From Pacificimonas sp036351775 (GTDB lineage: Bacteria; Pseudomonadota; Alphaproteobacteria; Sphingomonadales; Sphingomonadaceae), in assembly GCA_036351775.1 (NCBI GenBank), contig JAZBPX010000061.1:1-64000 (forward strand): a stretch of 64,000 nt of DNA, written 5' to 3'. Under the pieces are notes generated by a model. The model searched no databases and was not told where the DNA came from. It worked only from the letters and a program-made list of their open reading frames with translations. Shown piece after piece: positions 16,930 through 26,449 of this stretch; positions within the stretch are counted from its first letter, which is position 1, and each line of letters opens with the position of its first letter. Position numbers and translations under genes: made by a program.

Positions 16930-17370
16930 TCAGCCTGAACCGCTTAGGGATGCCAGCTCGGCACGCCAGTCATCCGGCAGCGGCACGGGACGGCGTGTGT
17001 CCCGGTCCACATAGACATGGATAAAAAAGCCTTCCGCTGCGGCGTCTTCCGCGCCCACGGCGAAAATCCCGACCTCGTACCGAACGCTGGACGAGCCGAG
17101 CTTCGCAACACGAATACCGGCCTCGATGTCCTGCGGATAGGACAGCGGCGCCGCGTAACGGCAGCCCGTTTCGACAACGAGGCCGATCATATCGCCATTT
17201 TCTATGTCGAGCAGTCCGGCCTCGATCAGGTGCGCGTTCACAGCCGTGTCGAAGAAACCGTAATAGGCGACATTGTTGATATGGCCGTAAACGTCGTTGT
17301 CGGCCCAGCGCGTGACAATCCGGCGAAAAACGGGGTACGCGCCGCGCCCGCGCAACGGTTCGCGGCTCAC
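16930..17370 (-). CDS. acyl-CoA thioesterase, hotdog fold (YbgC/FadM type)
   Basis: A 146-residue 4HBT-superfamily thioesterase that hydrolyses acyl-CoA thioesters. The active-site segment RWADNDVYGHINNVAYYGFFD (Asp24/Asp26, HINN 30-33) is intact. The rest follows the hotdog pattern through SVRYEVGIF and FIHVYVDRDTRRPVPLP. The preceding alcohol dehydrogenase overlaps it by four bases, so the two are cotranscribed; the true substrate is unknown. Confidence 0.92.
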   Translation of the reverse strand: MSREPLRGRGAYPVFRRIVTRWADNDVYGHINNVAYYGFFDTAVNAHLIEAGLLDIENGDMIGLVVETGCRYAAPLSYPQDIEAGIRVAKLGSSSVRYEVGIFAVGAEDAAAEGFFIHVYVDRDTRRPVPLPDDWRAELASLSGSG

Positions 17371-18515
17371 AGAGCAGCCTCGTAGAGGCGGCGGGCGTCT
17401 ACCTCGGTAATTGCGGCGGGGTTATTGATGAGGAGGCGTTCCTGCTTCATCGCCTCGCTGGCAAGGAGGTCGAGGTCACTGTCCGCCACGCCGACATCAC
17501 GCAGCCGCGGGCTGAGACCGGTGTCTTCAATAACCGCGCGCATCGCCTCAACGAAACCCTGCGCGCGGCCCTGCGTGCCCAGACTGCCGAGCTTCGGATC
17601 CACGTCGACGGCCAGCTCCGAATACAGCTCGCGCGCGGCCTCCATATTGTGGCCCAGGACGTGCGGAAGCATCAGCGCGTTCGACAGGCCGTGCGGCACG
17701 TGAAAATGCCCGCCCAGCGGATAGGCAAGCGCGTGAACGCCTGCGACCGGCGCATTGGAAAAGGCAACGCCCGCCAGATGCGCGCCCAGCAACATCTGCC
17801 CACGCGCCTCCCGGTTGTCCGGCGCATCGCACGCGGTACGGATATGCGCCGACAGAATGCGCAAGGCTTCGCGCGCGATCGCATCGGACAGCGGGTTCTT
17901 CAACCGCTTCGACGTGTAGGCTTCGATAGCGTGCACCATCGCATCGATGCCCGTCGCCGCCGTCACCGCGCGCGGCAGGCCGAGCGTCAACTCGGCGTCG
18001 AGGAAGGCCCAGTCGGCATAGAGCGGCGCGGCAACGATGCCCTTTTTCTCCGCCCCGCCCACGGTGAGGATTGCGATCGGTGTTGCTTCGGACCCTGTCC
18101 CTGCCGTGGTGGGAACGAGCACAAGCGGCACCCGCGCGCCCTTTGCCAAATCGACGCCGTAGATGGCGTCCAGCGCGTCGCCGGAACCGATCAGGTAAGC
18201 CACCGTTTTCGCCACGTCCATCGGGCTGCCGCCGCCGAAGCCGACTACCGACTGCGCCCCTGCCGCCAGCCCTGCGTCGCGGCAAGCTTCGACCGTCGCG
18301 ACCGACGGGTCGGCCTCCACCGCATCGAAAATCGTGATCGCGCGCCCGCTTGCTTCGAGCGCGGCGAGCGCCGCATTGGCAAGGCCAAGGCCGCGGACCG
18401 TTTGGTCGGTTACAAACAGGACCGGTCCGTCCGGCAGAACATCGGCGATCTCGGCCGTCGAGCCGGGACCGGATCGAACCTTTGGCCCGTACGAGAAGGA
18501 AAAATCGGTTTGCAT
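17367..18515 (-). CDS. iron-containing alcohol dehydrogenase
   Basis: A 382-residue group III (Fe-dependent) alcohol dehydrogenase. The NAD(P) loop GGGSPMD is at residues 94-100, the PTTAGTGSEAT motif follows, and the metal ligands lie in DAMVHAIEAY and HALAYPLGGHFHVPHG. These enzymes interconvert alcohols and aldehydes/ketones or reduce maleylacetate-type substrates. The stop overlaps the start of the thioesterase gene (ATGA), suggesting a joint role in removing an acyl or aldehyde intermediate. Confidence 0.93.
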   Translation of the reverse strand: MQTDFSFSYGPKVRSGPGSTAEIADVLPDGPVLFVTDQTVRGLGLANAALAALEASGRAITIFDAVEADPSVATVEACRDAGLAAGAQSVVGFGGGSPMDVAKTVAYLIGSGDALDAIYGVDLAKGARVPLVLVPTTAGTGSEATPIAILTVGGAEKKGIVAAPLYADWAFLDAELTLGLPRAVTAATGIDAMVHAIEAYTSKRLKNPLSDAIAREALRILSAHIRTACDAPDNREARGQMLLGAHLAGVAFSNAPVAGVHALAYPLGGHFHVPHGLSNALMLPHVLGHNMEAARELYSELAVDVDPKLGSLGTQGRAQGFVEAMRAVIEDTGLSPRLRDVGVADSDLDLLASEAMKQERLLINNPAAITEVDARRLYEAAL

Positions 18516-18525
18516 ATCGCTTGTT

Positions 18526-18551
18526 TTGCGGTTTCATGCGGCGAACCGCAA
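18526..18551. promoter_or_regulatory. inverted repeat upstream of the iron alcohol dehydrogenase
   Basis: TTGCGGTT (18526-18533) and AACCGCAA (18544-18551) form a perfect 8-base inverted repeat with a 10-base spacer, 11 bases upstream of the dehydrogenase ATG and in the divergent spacer with the next gene. A regulator-binding site is possible. No protein is identified. Confidence 0.35.
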
Positions 18552-18614
18552 GATGCGAGGGGGAACGCCGATCGGTTCGCCAGAGAAACGATCCCTTGAG
18601 GAAGGTTTAACACC

Positions 18615-19145
18615 TTGCTCGTCATAAGACCCCTCGACGGTGATGGCTGGACCTACGACTCCAGCGCCGCGCAGGGGCTTTTGATGCTGCACGACACGGA
18701 CAGGACCGCCTTCGAACGCGCAGCAGCGGGACGTATGCCGGTTCCCCTGTTGCCTACCCGCGGTCTTACCGAACTGGCAGCCTCGCTGGCACAGGAGATG
18801 CCGCTGCGCATTGCCGCTGCGGCCCCCGACAGCCGCCCCGACGCCAGCACGGCGGCCATTCGCCTGAAACGCTTCACGGCGTTCCATCCCGCGTTCGCGG
18901 CAGCCGCGCTCGTAACGACCGGCGGACGGATCATCGCACGGTCAGATTTCCGTGATCCGTGCGGGAAGATACTACCCATCGCTGGGATCGCCGACGTAGC
19001 GCGTACACTCGGCGAGACCAGCTTCGCCGACGCTGCCCTCGCGGCTCAACTCGATGCGCCGGGCTGCGAGACCATCCTCGCAGTCACGGTGACCTGTCCA
19101 TCTGACGAAGCAGTGCGCGCGCTCCTCATCTGCTGCCCGCGCTGA
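18615..19145 (+). CDS. hypothetical protein, unrecognised
   Basis: A 176-residue frame from TTG 18615, with GAGGAAGG nine bases before the start. It has no signal peptide or membrane helix, an Ala-rich composition, and alternating hydrophobic strands. I recognise no domain. In favour of its being real: the RBS, a length ending just before a terminator, and the absence of a competing gene on the other strand. Against: TTG start and no visible family. Confidence 0.5.
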   Translation: MLVIRPLDGDGWTYDSSAAQGLLMLHDTDRTAFERAAAGRMPVPLLPTRGLTELAASLAQEMPLRIAAAAPDSRPDASTAAIRLKRFTAFHPAFAAAALVTTGGRIIARSDFRDPCGKILPIAGIADVARTLGETSFADAALAAQLDAPGCETILAVTVTCPSDEAVRALLICCPR

Positions 19146-19169
19146 CTGACATTCGAACCCTATGAACGC

Positions 19170-19200
19170 AAAAGGGGACGCAGTTGACTGCATCCCCTTT
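19170..19200. terminator. bidirectional intrinsic terminator after rplQ
   Basis: AAAGGGGACGCAGT (19171-19184) pairs with ACTGCATCCCCTTT (19187-19200) with one mismatch. The arm ends give T-rich tails in both directions, so it can end the minus-strand rpoA-rplQ transcript and the plus-strand hypothetical gene. Confidence 0.72.
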
Positions 19201-19224
19201 CCACATCAAATCTGGAGCGAATGC

Positions 19225-19650
19225 TTAAGCGGCTTCGCTGAAGTCCTCATCGTCATTGTCGACGGGGCCGGAATCCTGGCCCTTCGCCTCGACGTCGCGA
19301 TCGACGAACTCGATGATGCCCATCGGCGCGGAATCGGACGAGCGAATGCCCGCCTTCAGGACGCGCGTGTAACCACCCGGACGATCCGAATAGCGGTCGG
19401 CGAGCACGTCGAAGAGCTTCTTCAGCTGATCCTCGTCCATCAGGCGCGCCATGGCGAGGCGGCGGTTCGACAGGCCGCCCTTCTTCGCCAGCGTCACCAG
19501 TTTCTCGACATAGGGCCGCAGGGCCTTTGCCTTGGGCAGCGTGGTCTTGATCTGCTCATGCTTGATCAGCGCGGCAGCCATGTTGCGCAGCAGCGCCTGG
19601 CGGTGGGCCGAGGTACGCTGAAGTTTTTTCTGTCCATAACGATGGCGCAT
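19225..19650 (-). CDS. rplQ: 50S ribosomal protein L17
   Basis: 141 residues from the ATG at 19650 (MRHRYGQKKLQRTSAHR...), the conserved start of L17; an upstream Met eight codons earlier is not family-like. L17 sits near the peptide exit tunnel. The C-terminus has an acidic tail (DNDDEDFSEAA), common in alphaproteobacterial members. Last gene of the rpsM-rpsK-rpoA-rplQ group, followed by a terminator. Confidence 0.97.
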   Translation of the reverse strand: MRHRYGQKKLQRTSAHRQALLRNMAAALIKHEQIKTTLPKAKALRPYVEKLVTLAKKGGLSNRRLAMARLMDEDQLKKLFDVLADRYSDRPGGYTRVLKAGIRSSDSAPMGIIEFVDRDVEAKGQDSGPVDNDDEDFSEAA

Positions 19651-19745
19651 GGTGTCACATCCTTCTTCGTTCAAACGGGGGCCGTATCAGGTACCCCGGC
19701 TTCGGCGGTGGGGCGGCCGCCGGTTCACTGCCCCAAAAGCGGCGT

Positions 19746-20795
19746 TTAGCCGAGCAGGTCCTGCTCCAGCTTCTTCGCCATTTCCTCGATGTTCTCCGGC
19801 GGCCAGCCCGGTAGTTCCATACCGAGCTTGAGACCCATGGAGGAGAGCACTTCCTTGATCTCGTTCAGAGACTTGCGGCCGAAGTTCGGCGTGCGGAGCA
19901 TTTCCGCCTCCGACTTCTGCACGAGGTCGCCGATGTAGATGATGTTGTCGTTCTTCAGGCAGTTCGCCGAGCGCACCGACAGCTCCAGCTCGTCCACCTT
20001 CTTCAGGAGGTAACGGTTCATCTGCGCGTCGTCGGACTCTTCGGCGGTTGCCGCAGCGGTCGACGGAGCAGCCTGGATCGCGTCAGGCTCCTCGAAATTG
20101 ATGAACAGCGCCAGCTGGTCCTGCAGGATGCGCGCGGCGTAGGCGACGGCATCATCCGGCTTTACCGTGCCATCGGTCTCGACCGTCAGCATCAGGCGGT
20201 CATAGTCCAGCTCCTGACCGACGCGGGCATTCTCGACCTTGTACGACACCTGACGCACCGGCGAGTAGAGCGAGTCGACCGGGATCAGCCCGATCGGCGC
20301 GTCGGCGGCGCGGTTCGCGGCAGCCGCCGCATAGCCCTTGCCGGAATCGGCCGTCAGTTCGAGATTCAGGCTCGCACCGTCGTCGAGATGGCAAATGACG
20401 TGGTCGGGGTTCATGATTTCCATGTCGCCCGAAACCGTAATCTGGCCGGCGGTGATCTCGCCCGGGCCCGTGGCGGACAGCTGCAAACGCTTCTGCTCGC
20501 TGCCTTCCATGCGGAGCGCGACCTGCTTCACGTTAAGGACGATGTCGGTAACATCCTCGCGAACGCCAGGCAGCGAGGAGAACTCGTGCAGCGCGCCGTC
20601 GAGCTTGATCGACGTAATCGCCGCGCCCTGAAGCGACGACAGCAGCACACGCCGCAGCGCGTTGCCGAGCGTCAGGCCAAAACCGCGCTCTAGCGGTTCG
20701 GCAACGAACGTCGCCTTCTTGCGGCCGTCCGTGCTCTTCGTCTCCAGGGCTGTTGGCTTGGTGAGTTCCTGCCAGTTCTTTGCGTTGACTGCCAT
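19746..20795 (-). CDS. rpoA: RNA polymerase subunit alpha
   Basis: 349 residues. The N-terminal dimerisation domain shows ERGFGLTLGNALRRVLLSSLQGAAI, and the C-terminal domain, which contacts UP elements and activators, shows LELSVRSANCLKNDNI and the later FGRKSLNEIKEVL. An Ala/Ser-rich linker (APSTAAATAEES) joins them and makes the protein about 20 residues longer than in Escherichia coli. A 128-base gap separates it from rpsK; it contains the inverted repeat CCGGCAC/GTGCCGG. Confidence 0.98.
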   Translation of the reverse strand: MAVNAKNWQELTKPTALETKSTDGRKKATFVAEPLERGFGLTLGNALRRVLLSSLQGAAITSIKLDGALHEFSSLPGVREDVTDIVLNVKQVALRMEGSEQKRLQLSATGPGEITAGQITVSGDMEIMNPDHVICHLDDGASLNLELTADSGKGYAAAAANRAADAPIGLIPVDSLYSPVRQVSYKVENARVGQELDYDRLMLTVETDGTVKPDDAVAYAARILQDQLALFINFEEPDAIQAAPSTAAATAEESDDAQMNRYLLKKVDELELSVRSANCLKNDNIIYIGDLVQKSEAEMLRTPNFGRKSLNEIKEVLSSMGLKLGMELPGWPPENIEEMAKKLEQDLLG

Positions 20796-20923
20796 GTAGT
20801 CCTGTTCCCTTCGGGAGAGTATGTACTTGCCGGCACCTGCAGCGGGCGTCCCCGCCTTGTCAGTGCCGGTTGGTCGGGAAGAAGCGGCGCCACAACGGAC
20901 CCCGCCCCGCTAGACCATTCGGA

Positions 20924-21313
20924 TCAGACGCGGCGGCGCTTCGGCGGTCGAACGCCGTTGTGCGGAATCGGCGTCACATCGCGGATGGCCGTGATGGTGA
21001 ACCCGATAGCGCTGAGCGCACGGAGGGCGCTTTCACGACCGGAGCCCGGTCCGCGGACCTCGACCTCCAGCGTGCGCATGCCGTGCTCCTGCGCCTTGCG
21101 GCCAGCATCTTCGGCGGCGACCTGGGCAGCATAGGGCGTCGACTTGCGGCTGCCCTTGAAGCCCATCATACCGGCAGAGGACCAGCTGATTGCATTGCCC
21201 TGCGCGTCGGTGATGGTCACCATCGTGTTGTTGAAACTGGCGTTCACATGCGCGACGCCAGAGGTGATGTTCTTGCGTTCGCGCCGACGAACGCGCTGCG
21301 GTTCACGTGCCAT
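20924..21313 (-). CDS. rpsK: 30S ribosomal protein S11
   Basis: 129 residues with the S11 core ITSGVAHVNASFNNTMVTITD and the basic C-terminus ending PIPHNGVRPPKRRRV. It is part of the mRNA-exit platform of the 30S subunit. It follows rpsM by 15 bases, the usual order. Confidence 0.98.
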   Translation of the reverse strand: MAREPQRVRRRERKNITSGVAHVNASFNNTMVTITDAQGNAISWSSAGMMGFKGSRKSTPYAAQVAAEDAGRKAQEHGMRTLEVEVRGPGSGRESALRALSAIGFTITAIRDVTPIPHNGVRPPKRRRV

Positions 21314-21328
21314 GAGTGCGGGCGTCCC

Positions 21329-21697
21329 TTACTTCTTCTTGCCGGCGATCGGCTTCGCCTTGCCCTTGCGGGTGCGGGCGTTGGTATGCGTGCGCTGGCC
21401 GCGAACGGGCAGCCCCTTGCGGTGACGCAGGCCGCGATAGGACGCGAGGTCCATCAGGCGCTTGATGTTCATCGAGCGCTCGCGGCGAAGATCGCCTTCT
21501 ACGGTCAATTCGGAATCGATCATCTCGCGGATGCGGATGACTTCCTGGTCGGTAAGGTCCTGAACCCGGCGCTCGCGCGCGATGTCCAGCTTCTGGACGA
21601 TATCGAGCGCAGTGGTGCGGCCGATACCGTGAATGTAGGTTAGGGCGATCTCGACGCGTTTATTGGTCGGGATGTTGACGCCCGCAATGCGTGCCAC
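21329..21697 (-). CDS. rpsM: 30S ribosomal protein S13
   Basis: 122 residues beginning MARIAGVNIPTNKRVEIALTYIHGIG, with the basic tail HTNARTRKGKAKPIAGKKK that reaches the P-site tRNA. First gene of the alpha-operon part. It is separated from the upstream inserted SRPBCC gene by 190 bases, in which I find a possible promoter. Confidence 0.98.
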   Translation of the reverse strand: MARIAGVNIPTNKRVEIALTYIHGIGRTTALDIVQKLDIARERRVQDLTDQEVIRIREMIDSELTVEGDLRRERSMNIKRLMDLASYRGLRHRKGLPVRGQRTHTNARTRKGKAKPIAGKKK

Positions 21698-21742
21698 GGA
21701 TAATGTCTCCTCAGCTCCACAGGCGGCGCTGGGCTGGCGCGG

Positions 21743-21771
21743 CCTATCTCAAAGCGCTTAAGCCCAAACAA
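21743..21771 (-). promoter_or_regulatory. possible promoter of rpsM-rpsK-rpoA-rplQ
   Basis: Minus-strand TTGTTT (21771-21766) and GATAGG (21748-21743) are 17 bases apart, about 45 bases upstream of rpsM. The -10 match is weak. A separate promoter here would make sense because an unrelated gene interrupts the superoperon upstream. Confidence 0.35.
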
Positions 21772-21887
21772 ATAAATCCGGCAGGCGCAAAAGATGCACC
21801 GCCGGAGCCTATCCGTTCGGGATGAGCGTCAGATAGGCGCGCCTTCGGCGGGTGTCAAGCGGTACCCGAACCTCCTCTTCGCCAGTC

Positions 21888-22418
21888 CTACTCGCCGGCA
21901 TCCACGCGGACGGCGAGCCGTGTCAGCTGTTCACCCAGAACGCCGTCCACCGCGGGTGCGATCATATCGAGGGGGAACTTCATGTGCCCGCCCGCGACAT
22001 AGCTCTGTTCAATAATAGTCCCGCCGCCTTCACGCGGTTTCAGCGTCCAGGTCAGGTGTCCGGCCAGTCCTTCACTCTGCAGCGGGCCGAGCGCGCCGGA
22101 CAAGCGCAGCATCTGGTTCGGCACCACCATGACAACGCGCATATGCTCGACGAAACCATCAGGGCCGAGCCGCTCACAAAAACAGCCGCCAGGCTCCAGC
22201 GTCATGGAGAAGTTCGCCGCATCACCAGAATAGCCGTGGTCGGGGTTCCAGTATTCCTGGGGTTTCGTCGGGAGCGCCCAAACGGCAGCAGGCTCGGCAG
22301 AAACCTCAACGCTGTTGGATATCGTGAAGCCGTTCTCGCCGACTGCGTTCTCGGCAAGGACCGGTCCGGCGAGCACCGGCCCGGCCGCCAGCACCAGCAT
22401 CTTCACAAAACACTGCAT
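21888..22418 (-). CDS. exported SRPBCC (START-like) family protein
   Basis: A 176-residue protein with a signal peptide (MQCFVKMLVLAAGPVLAGPVLAENA) and AGGAG eight bases before the ATG. The mature part follows the START/polyketide-cyclase-like plan: SVEVSAEPAAVWALPTKPQEYW at the start, MRVVMVVPNQMLRLSGALGPLQ in the middle, LTWTLKPREGGGTIIEQSY near the end. Such proteins bind hydrophobic ligands; no specific function is known. It interrupts the adk-rpsM junction of the ribosomal superoperon on the same strand. Confidence 0.8.
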   Translation of the reverse strand: MQCFVKMLVLAAGPVLAGPVLAENAVGENGFTISNSVEVSAEPAAVWALPTKPQEYWNPDHGYSGDAANFSMTLEPGGCFCERLGPDGFVEHMRVVMVVPNQMLRLSGALGPLQSEGLAGHLTWTLKPREGGGTIIEQSYVAGGHMKFPLDMIAPAVDGVLGEQLTRLAVRVDAGE

Positions 22419-22485
22419 CGCGCCGCTCCTAACAGTTGCGTCAGCGTTCGAGCGACCGCTTGCCAGGCAGTCAAGTCATATGGAC

Positions 22486-23133
22486 TTACGAGTCAAGAAC
22501 AGCAGCGATACTTGTATGAACTGCGTCCATCGACGCCATGCCATCGACCCGGCTCACCATATCCTTTTTCTCGTAGAAAGGCAGGATCGGCGCGGTCTTT
22601 GCGTGATATTCTTTCAGGCGCGTGCGGACGGTCTCCGCGTTATCATCCGGGCGGCGCTTGAATTCAGTACTGCCGCACACATCGCACACGCCCTCCTTGG
22701 CCGGTCGCTTGTGACGGTCGTGATAGCCTTCACCGCAGTTGGCGCAGGTGAACCGGCCCTCGACCCGGTCCACCAGAGCGGCCTCGTCGACTTCCAGCTC
22801 GATGACGTGGTGAAGGGCCATGCCCTTTTCAGACAGCATCCGTTCCAGCATGCCAGCCTGGGCCTCCGTGCGCGGGAAGCCATCCAGAATGAAACCCGCC
22901 TTCACATCGTCCCGATCGAGCCGTTCCGAAATGATGCCCGCAACGATCTCATCGGAAACGAGTTCGCCGCGAGCCATTACGGATTTGGCCTTCAGGCCCA
23001 CGGGGGTTTCCGCCTTGACCGCGGCGCGCAGCATGTCGCCAGTGGACAACTGGACCATGCCCCGCTCACGCTCCAGCAGCGCCGCCTGTGTCCCCTTACC
23101 GGCCCCGGGCGGCCCCAGCAGAATGATGTTCAC
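22486..23133 (-). CDS. adk: adenylate kinase (zinc-type lid)
   Basis: Balances AMP, ADP and ATP. 215 residues with the P-loop GPPGAGKGT (7-15), STGDMLR, and FILDGFPRT. The long lid domain carries four cysteines (Cys130, Cys133, Cys150, Cys153) that fit a structural zinc site, the form common in Gram-positives and many alphaproteobacteria. It follows secY in the usual secY-adk order. Confidence 0.97.
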   Translation of the reverse strand: MNIILLGPPGAGKGTQAALLERERGMVQLSTGDMLRAAVKAETPVGLKAKSVMARGELVSDEIVAGIISERLDRDDVKAGFILDGFPRTEAQAGMLERMLSEKGMALHHVIELEVDEAALVDRVEGRFTCANCGEGYHDRHKRPAKEGVCDVCGSTEFKRRPDDNAETVRTRLKEYHAKTAPILPFYEKKDMVSRVDGMASMDAVHTSIAAVLDS

Positions 23134-23165
23134 CGCGCGTCAGTCCCCTGTTTCTTGTGCTGCGT

Positions 23166-24557
<1,392 letters not shown>

Positions 24558-24658
24558 AGGTCTAATCGTTCCCCGCGTTTACGAATGAAGGGCCGAACAT
24601 AGGGGCCGGAGCGGCGGTGCGCTAGGCGTGGGTGCGACCGCGTCTTCTACCCCTTACT

Positions 24659-24758
24659 GTCATCCTGAACTTGTTTCAGGACCCACGCCATTCCCCGGGC
24701 TAGGGAGCGTCCGGTGCAGGACCGAGCCGGCGTGGGTCCTGACCTTCGTCAGGATGAC
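24659..24758. repeat. REP doublet between rplO and secY
   Basis: A 100-base element with inverted arms of about 30 bases (24659-24689 and 24729-24758): GTCATCCTGAACTTG... on the left, reverse-complement ...GTCAGGATGAC on the right, both carrying GGACCCACGCC inward. The central 40 bases are unrelated to other copies. Same repeat family as at 4577, 4953, 4994 and 34421. Confidence 0.85.
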
Positions 24759-24769
24759 AATTCGGAGTG

Positions 24770-25252
24770 CTAGTCCGCCTTCGCGTCGGCCTTCGGACCG
24801 ACTGTCTGCGTAACCGTGCCGCCAGCCTTTTCGACGGCCGCAATCGCGCCCTTGGTGGCGCGGGCAACGGTCAGCTCGACCTTGGCGGACAGCTCGCCCT
24901 TACCCATCAACGAGACGCCGTCCCTGCCGCCGCGAACGACACCGGCGGCGCGCAGGTCGTCTTCCGTCAGCTTGCCAGCCTTCAGCTTCTTCGCATCGAT
25001 GGCCTTCTGCAGCGCGCCCACATTCAGCTCGGCATAGTCGCGGCCGAAGGGGTTGTTGAAGCCACGCTTCGGGATGCGCATGTGAAGCGGCATCTGGCCG
25101 CCCTCGAAACCCTTGATGGCGACGCCCGAACGCGCCTTCTGGCCCTTATGACCGCGCCCGGCAGTCTTGCCCTTGCCACTGCCTTCGCCGCGGCCGACGC
25201 GGGTCCGCGCCTTACGCGCGCCCGGGTTATCCTTGAGGTCGGAAATCTTCAT
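24770..25252 (-). CDS. rplO: 50S ribosomal protein L15
   Basis: 160 residues from ATG 25252, giving the conserved start MKISDLKDNPGARKARTRVGRG; a longer open frame upstream is not coding-like. The Gly/Lys-rich N-terminus (GEGSGKGKTAGRGHKGQKAR) is typical of L15, a late-assembly 23S rRNA binder. Repeat elements lie on both sides. Confidence 0.97.
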   Translation of the reverse strand: MKISDLKDNPGARKARTRVGRGEGSGKGKTAGRGHKGQKARSGVAIKGFEGGQMPLHMRIPKRGFNNPFGRDYAELNVGALQKAIDAKKLKAGKLTEDDLRAAGVVRGGRDGVSLMGKGELSAKVELTVARATKGAIAAVEKAGGTVTQTVGPKADAKAD

Positions 25253-25310
25253 GTCTTGCACTCGCTTTCGCTTCTGCCTGCCCTCGCGGAGGCGGGGGTT
25301 CGCGCTGTGA

Positions 25311-25473
25311 TTTTCCTCCACCGCTTGCGGGGGGAGGTAGCGAGACTTGGCAGCTTGTCTGCCTAGTCGCAGCTAGGAGGGGGCAGATGTTCAGCCCCCT
25401 CTAAGGTTCGCTAGGCGCGCCTGCAGCGCGCCAAGCTCCTTCTATTCTCCCCCGCTCACGCGGTGGAGAAAAA
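25311..25473. repeat. 163-bp imperfect palindromic element between rpmD and rplO
   Basis: The ends TTTTCCTCCACCGC (from 25311) and GCGGTGGAGAAAA (to 25473) are inverted, and the similarity continues inward with gaps (GCGGGGGGAG against CTCCCCCGC, then AGGAGGGGGCAGA against its partner). The centre is GGGGGC-N9-GCCCCC at about 25380-25400. It fills the spacer and abuts the rpmD stop. A different family from the GTCAT-type doublets; MITE-like by shape. Confidence 0.65.
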
Positions 25474-25474
25474 C

Positions 25475-25669
25475 CTACTCCTCGACGACCTGAACCAGGT
25501 GCGGGATGGAATTAACCATGCCGCGCACGGAGGGGGTGTCCTCCAGCTCGACGACCTTGTGCATCTTGCCAAGGCCGAGGCCGGCGAGGGTCTGCTTCTG
25601 CTTCGCCGGGCGGCGGATGGGGGAGCCCACCTGCTTGACCCGGATCGTCTGCTTCTTCTTCTCAGCCAT
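25475..25669 (-). CDS. rpmD: 50S ribosomal protein L30
   Basis: 64 residues with the L30 pattern IRVKQVGSPIRRPAKQKQTLAGLGLGKMHKVVEL. Present in the usual place between rpsE and rplO; its spacer to rplO is enlarged by a palindromic element. Confidence 0.96.
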   Translation of the reverse strand: MAEKKKQTIRVKQVGSPIRRPAKQKQTLAGLGLGKMHKVVELEDTPSVRGMVNSIPHLVQVVEE

Positions 25670-25675
25670 CGGTGA

Positions 25676-26449
25676 TTACTCCGTCACGGCTTCAGCCTCG
25701 GCCTCGGCGGCCTCCGGCTGGATGTCGTCGCGGCGGGCAACCAGGTCGGCAATCTTCTTGCCGCGGCGCTGCGCCACCGTTTTCGGGCTGTACTGATCCT
25801 TCAGCGCCTCGAACGTGGCGCGGATCATGTTGTACGGGTTCGACGTACCAACGGACTTCGTCACCACGTCGGCAACGCCGAGGCTTTCGAACACGGCGCG
25901 CATCGGCCCGCCGGCGATGATGCCGGTACCCTGCGGCGCGGAGCGGACGTGCACCTTGCCGGCGCCAAAGCGGCCATAGCCGTCATGGTGCAGCGTGCGG
26001 CCATCGCGCAGCGCCACGCGGATCATGGCCTTCTTGGCCGCCGCGGTTGCCTTGTTGATCGCCTCGGGAACCTCGCGGGCCTTGCCGTGGCCGAAACCTG
26101 CGCGGCCCTTGCCGTCGCCAACAACGACGAGCGCGGCGAAGCCAAAGCGCTTGCCGCCCTTCACCGTCTTCGACACGCGGTTGATGTGGACGAGCTTCTC
26201 GATCAGCTCTTCGCCGGTCTCGGAATCGCGGTTATCGCGGCCGCCACGGCCACGGCCTCGGCCGCCATCACGCCCGCCGCGTCCACGACCGCCGCCCGGA
26301 CCGCCGCGGCCACGACCGCCGCCCGGACCACCGGGACCGCGGCGCGCGTCATGCTCGCTCGGTCCGCCCTGGGGCTTCTCAGCGGCAGGCGGCGCCTCGC
26401 CCGGCGTCGGGTCGTTCGCGACCGAAGGGATCGTCTTTTCGTCAGCCAT
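25676..26449 (-). CDS. rpsE: 30S ribosomal protein S5 with RG-rich N-terminal extension
   Basis: 257 residues. The S5 core begins near residue 81 (ELIEKLVHINRVSKTVKGGKRFGF) and continues to the C-terminus with normal motifs; S5 sits at the mRNA entry site and affects accuracy. Ahead of it is an extra region of about 80 residues: an acidic/Pro-rich start, then at residues 36-75 a low-complexity run of GGRGRGG, GGPGGGR and GRDGGRGR units. E. coli S5 has no such region; I recall long S5 N-termini in sphingomonads but cannot check. Confidence 0.96.
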   Translation of the reverse strand: MADEKTIPSVANDPTPGEAPPAAEKPQGGPSEHDARRGPGGPGGGRGRGGPGGGRGRGGRDGGRGRGRGGRDNRDSETGEELIEKLVHINRVSKTVKGGKRFGFAALVVVGDGKGRAGFGHGKAREVPEAINKATAAAKKAMIRVALRDGRTLHHDGYGRFGAGKVHVRSAPQGTGIIAGGPMRAVFESLGVADVVTKSVGTSNPYNMIRATFEALKDQYSPKTVAQRRGKKIADLVARRDDIQPEAAEAEAEAVTE

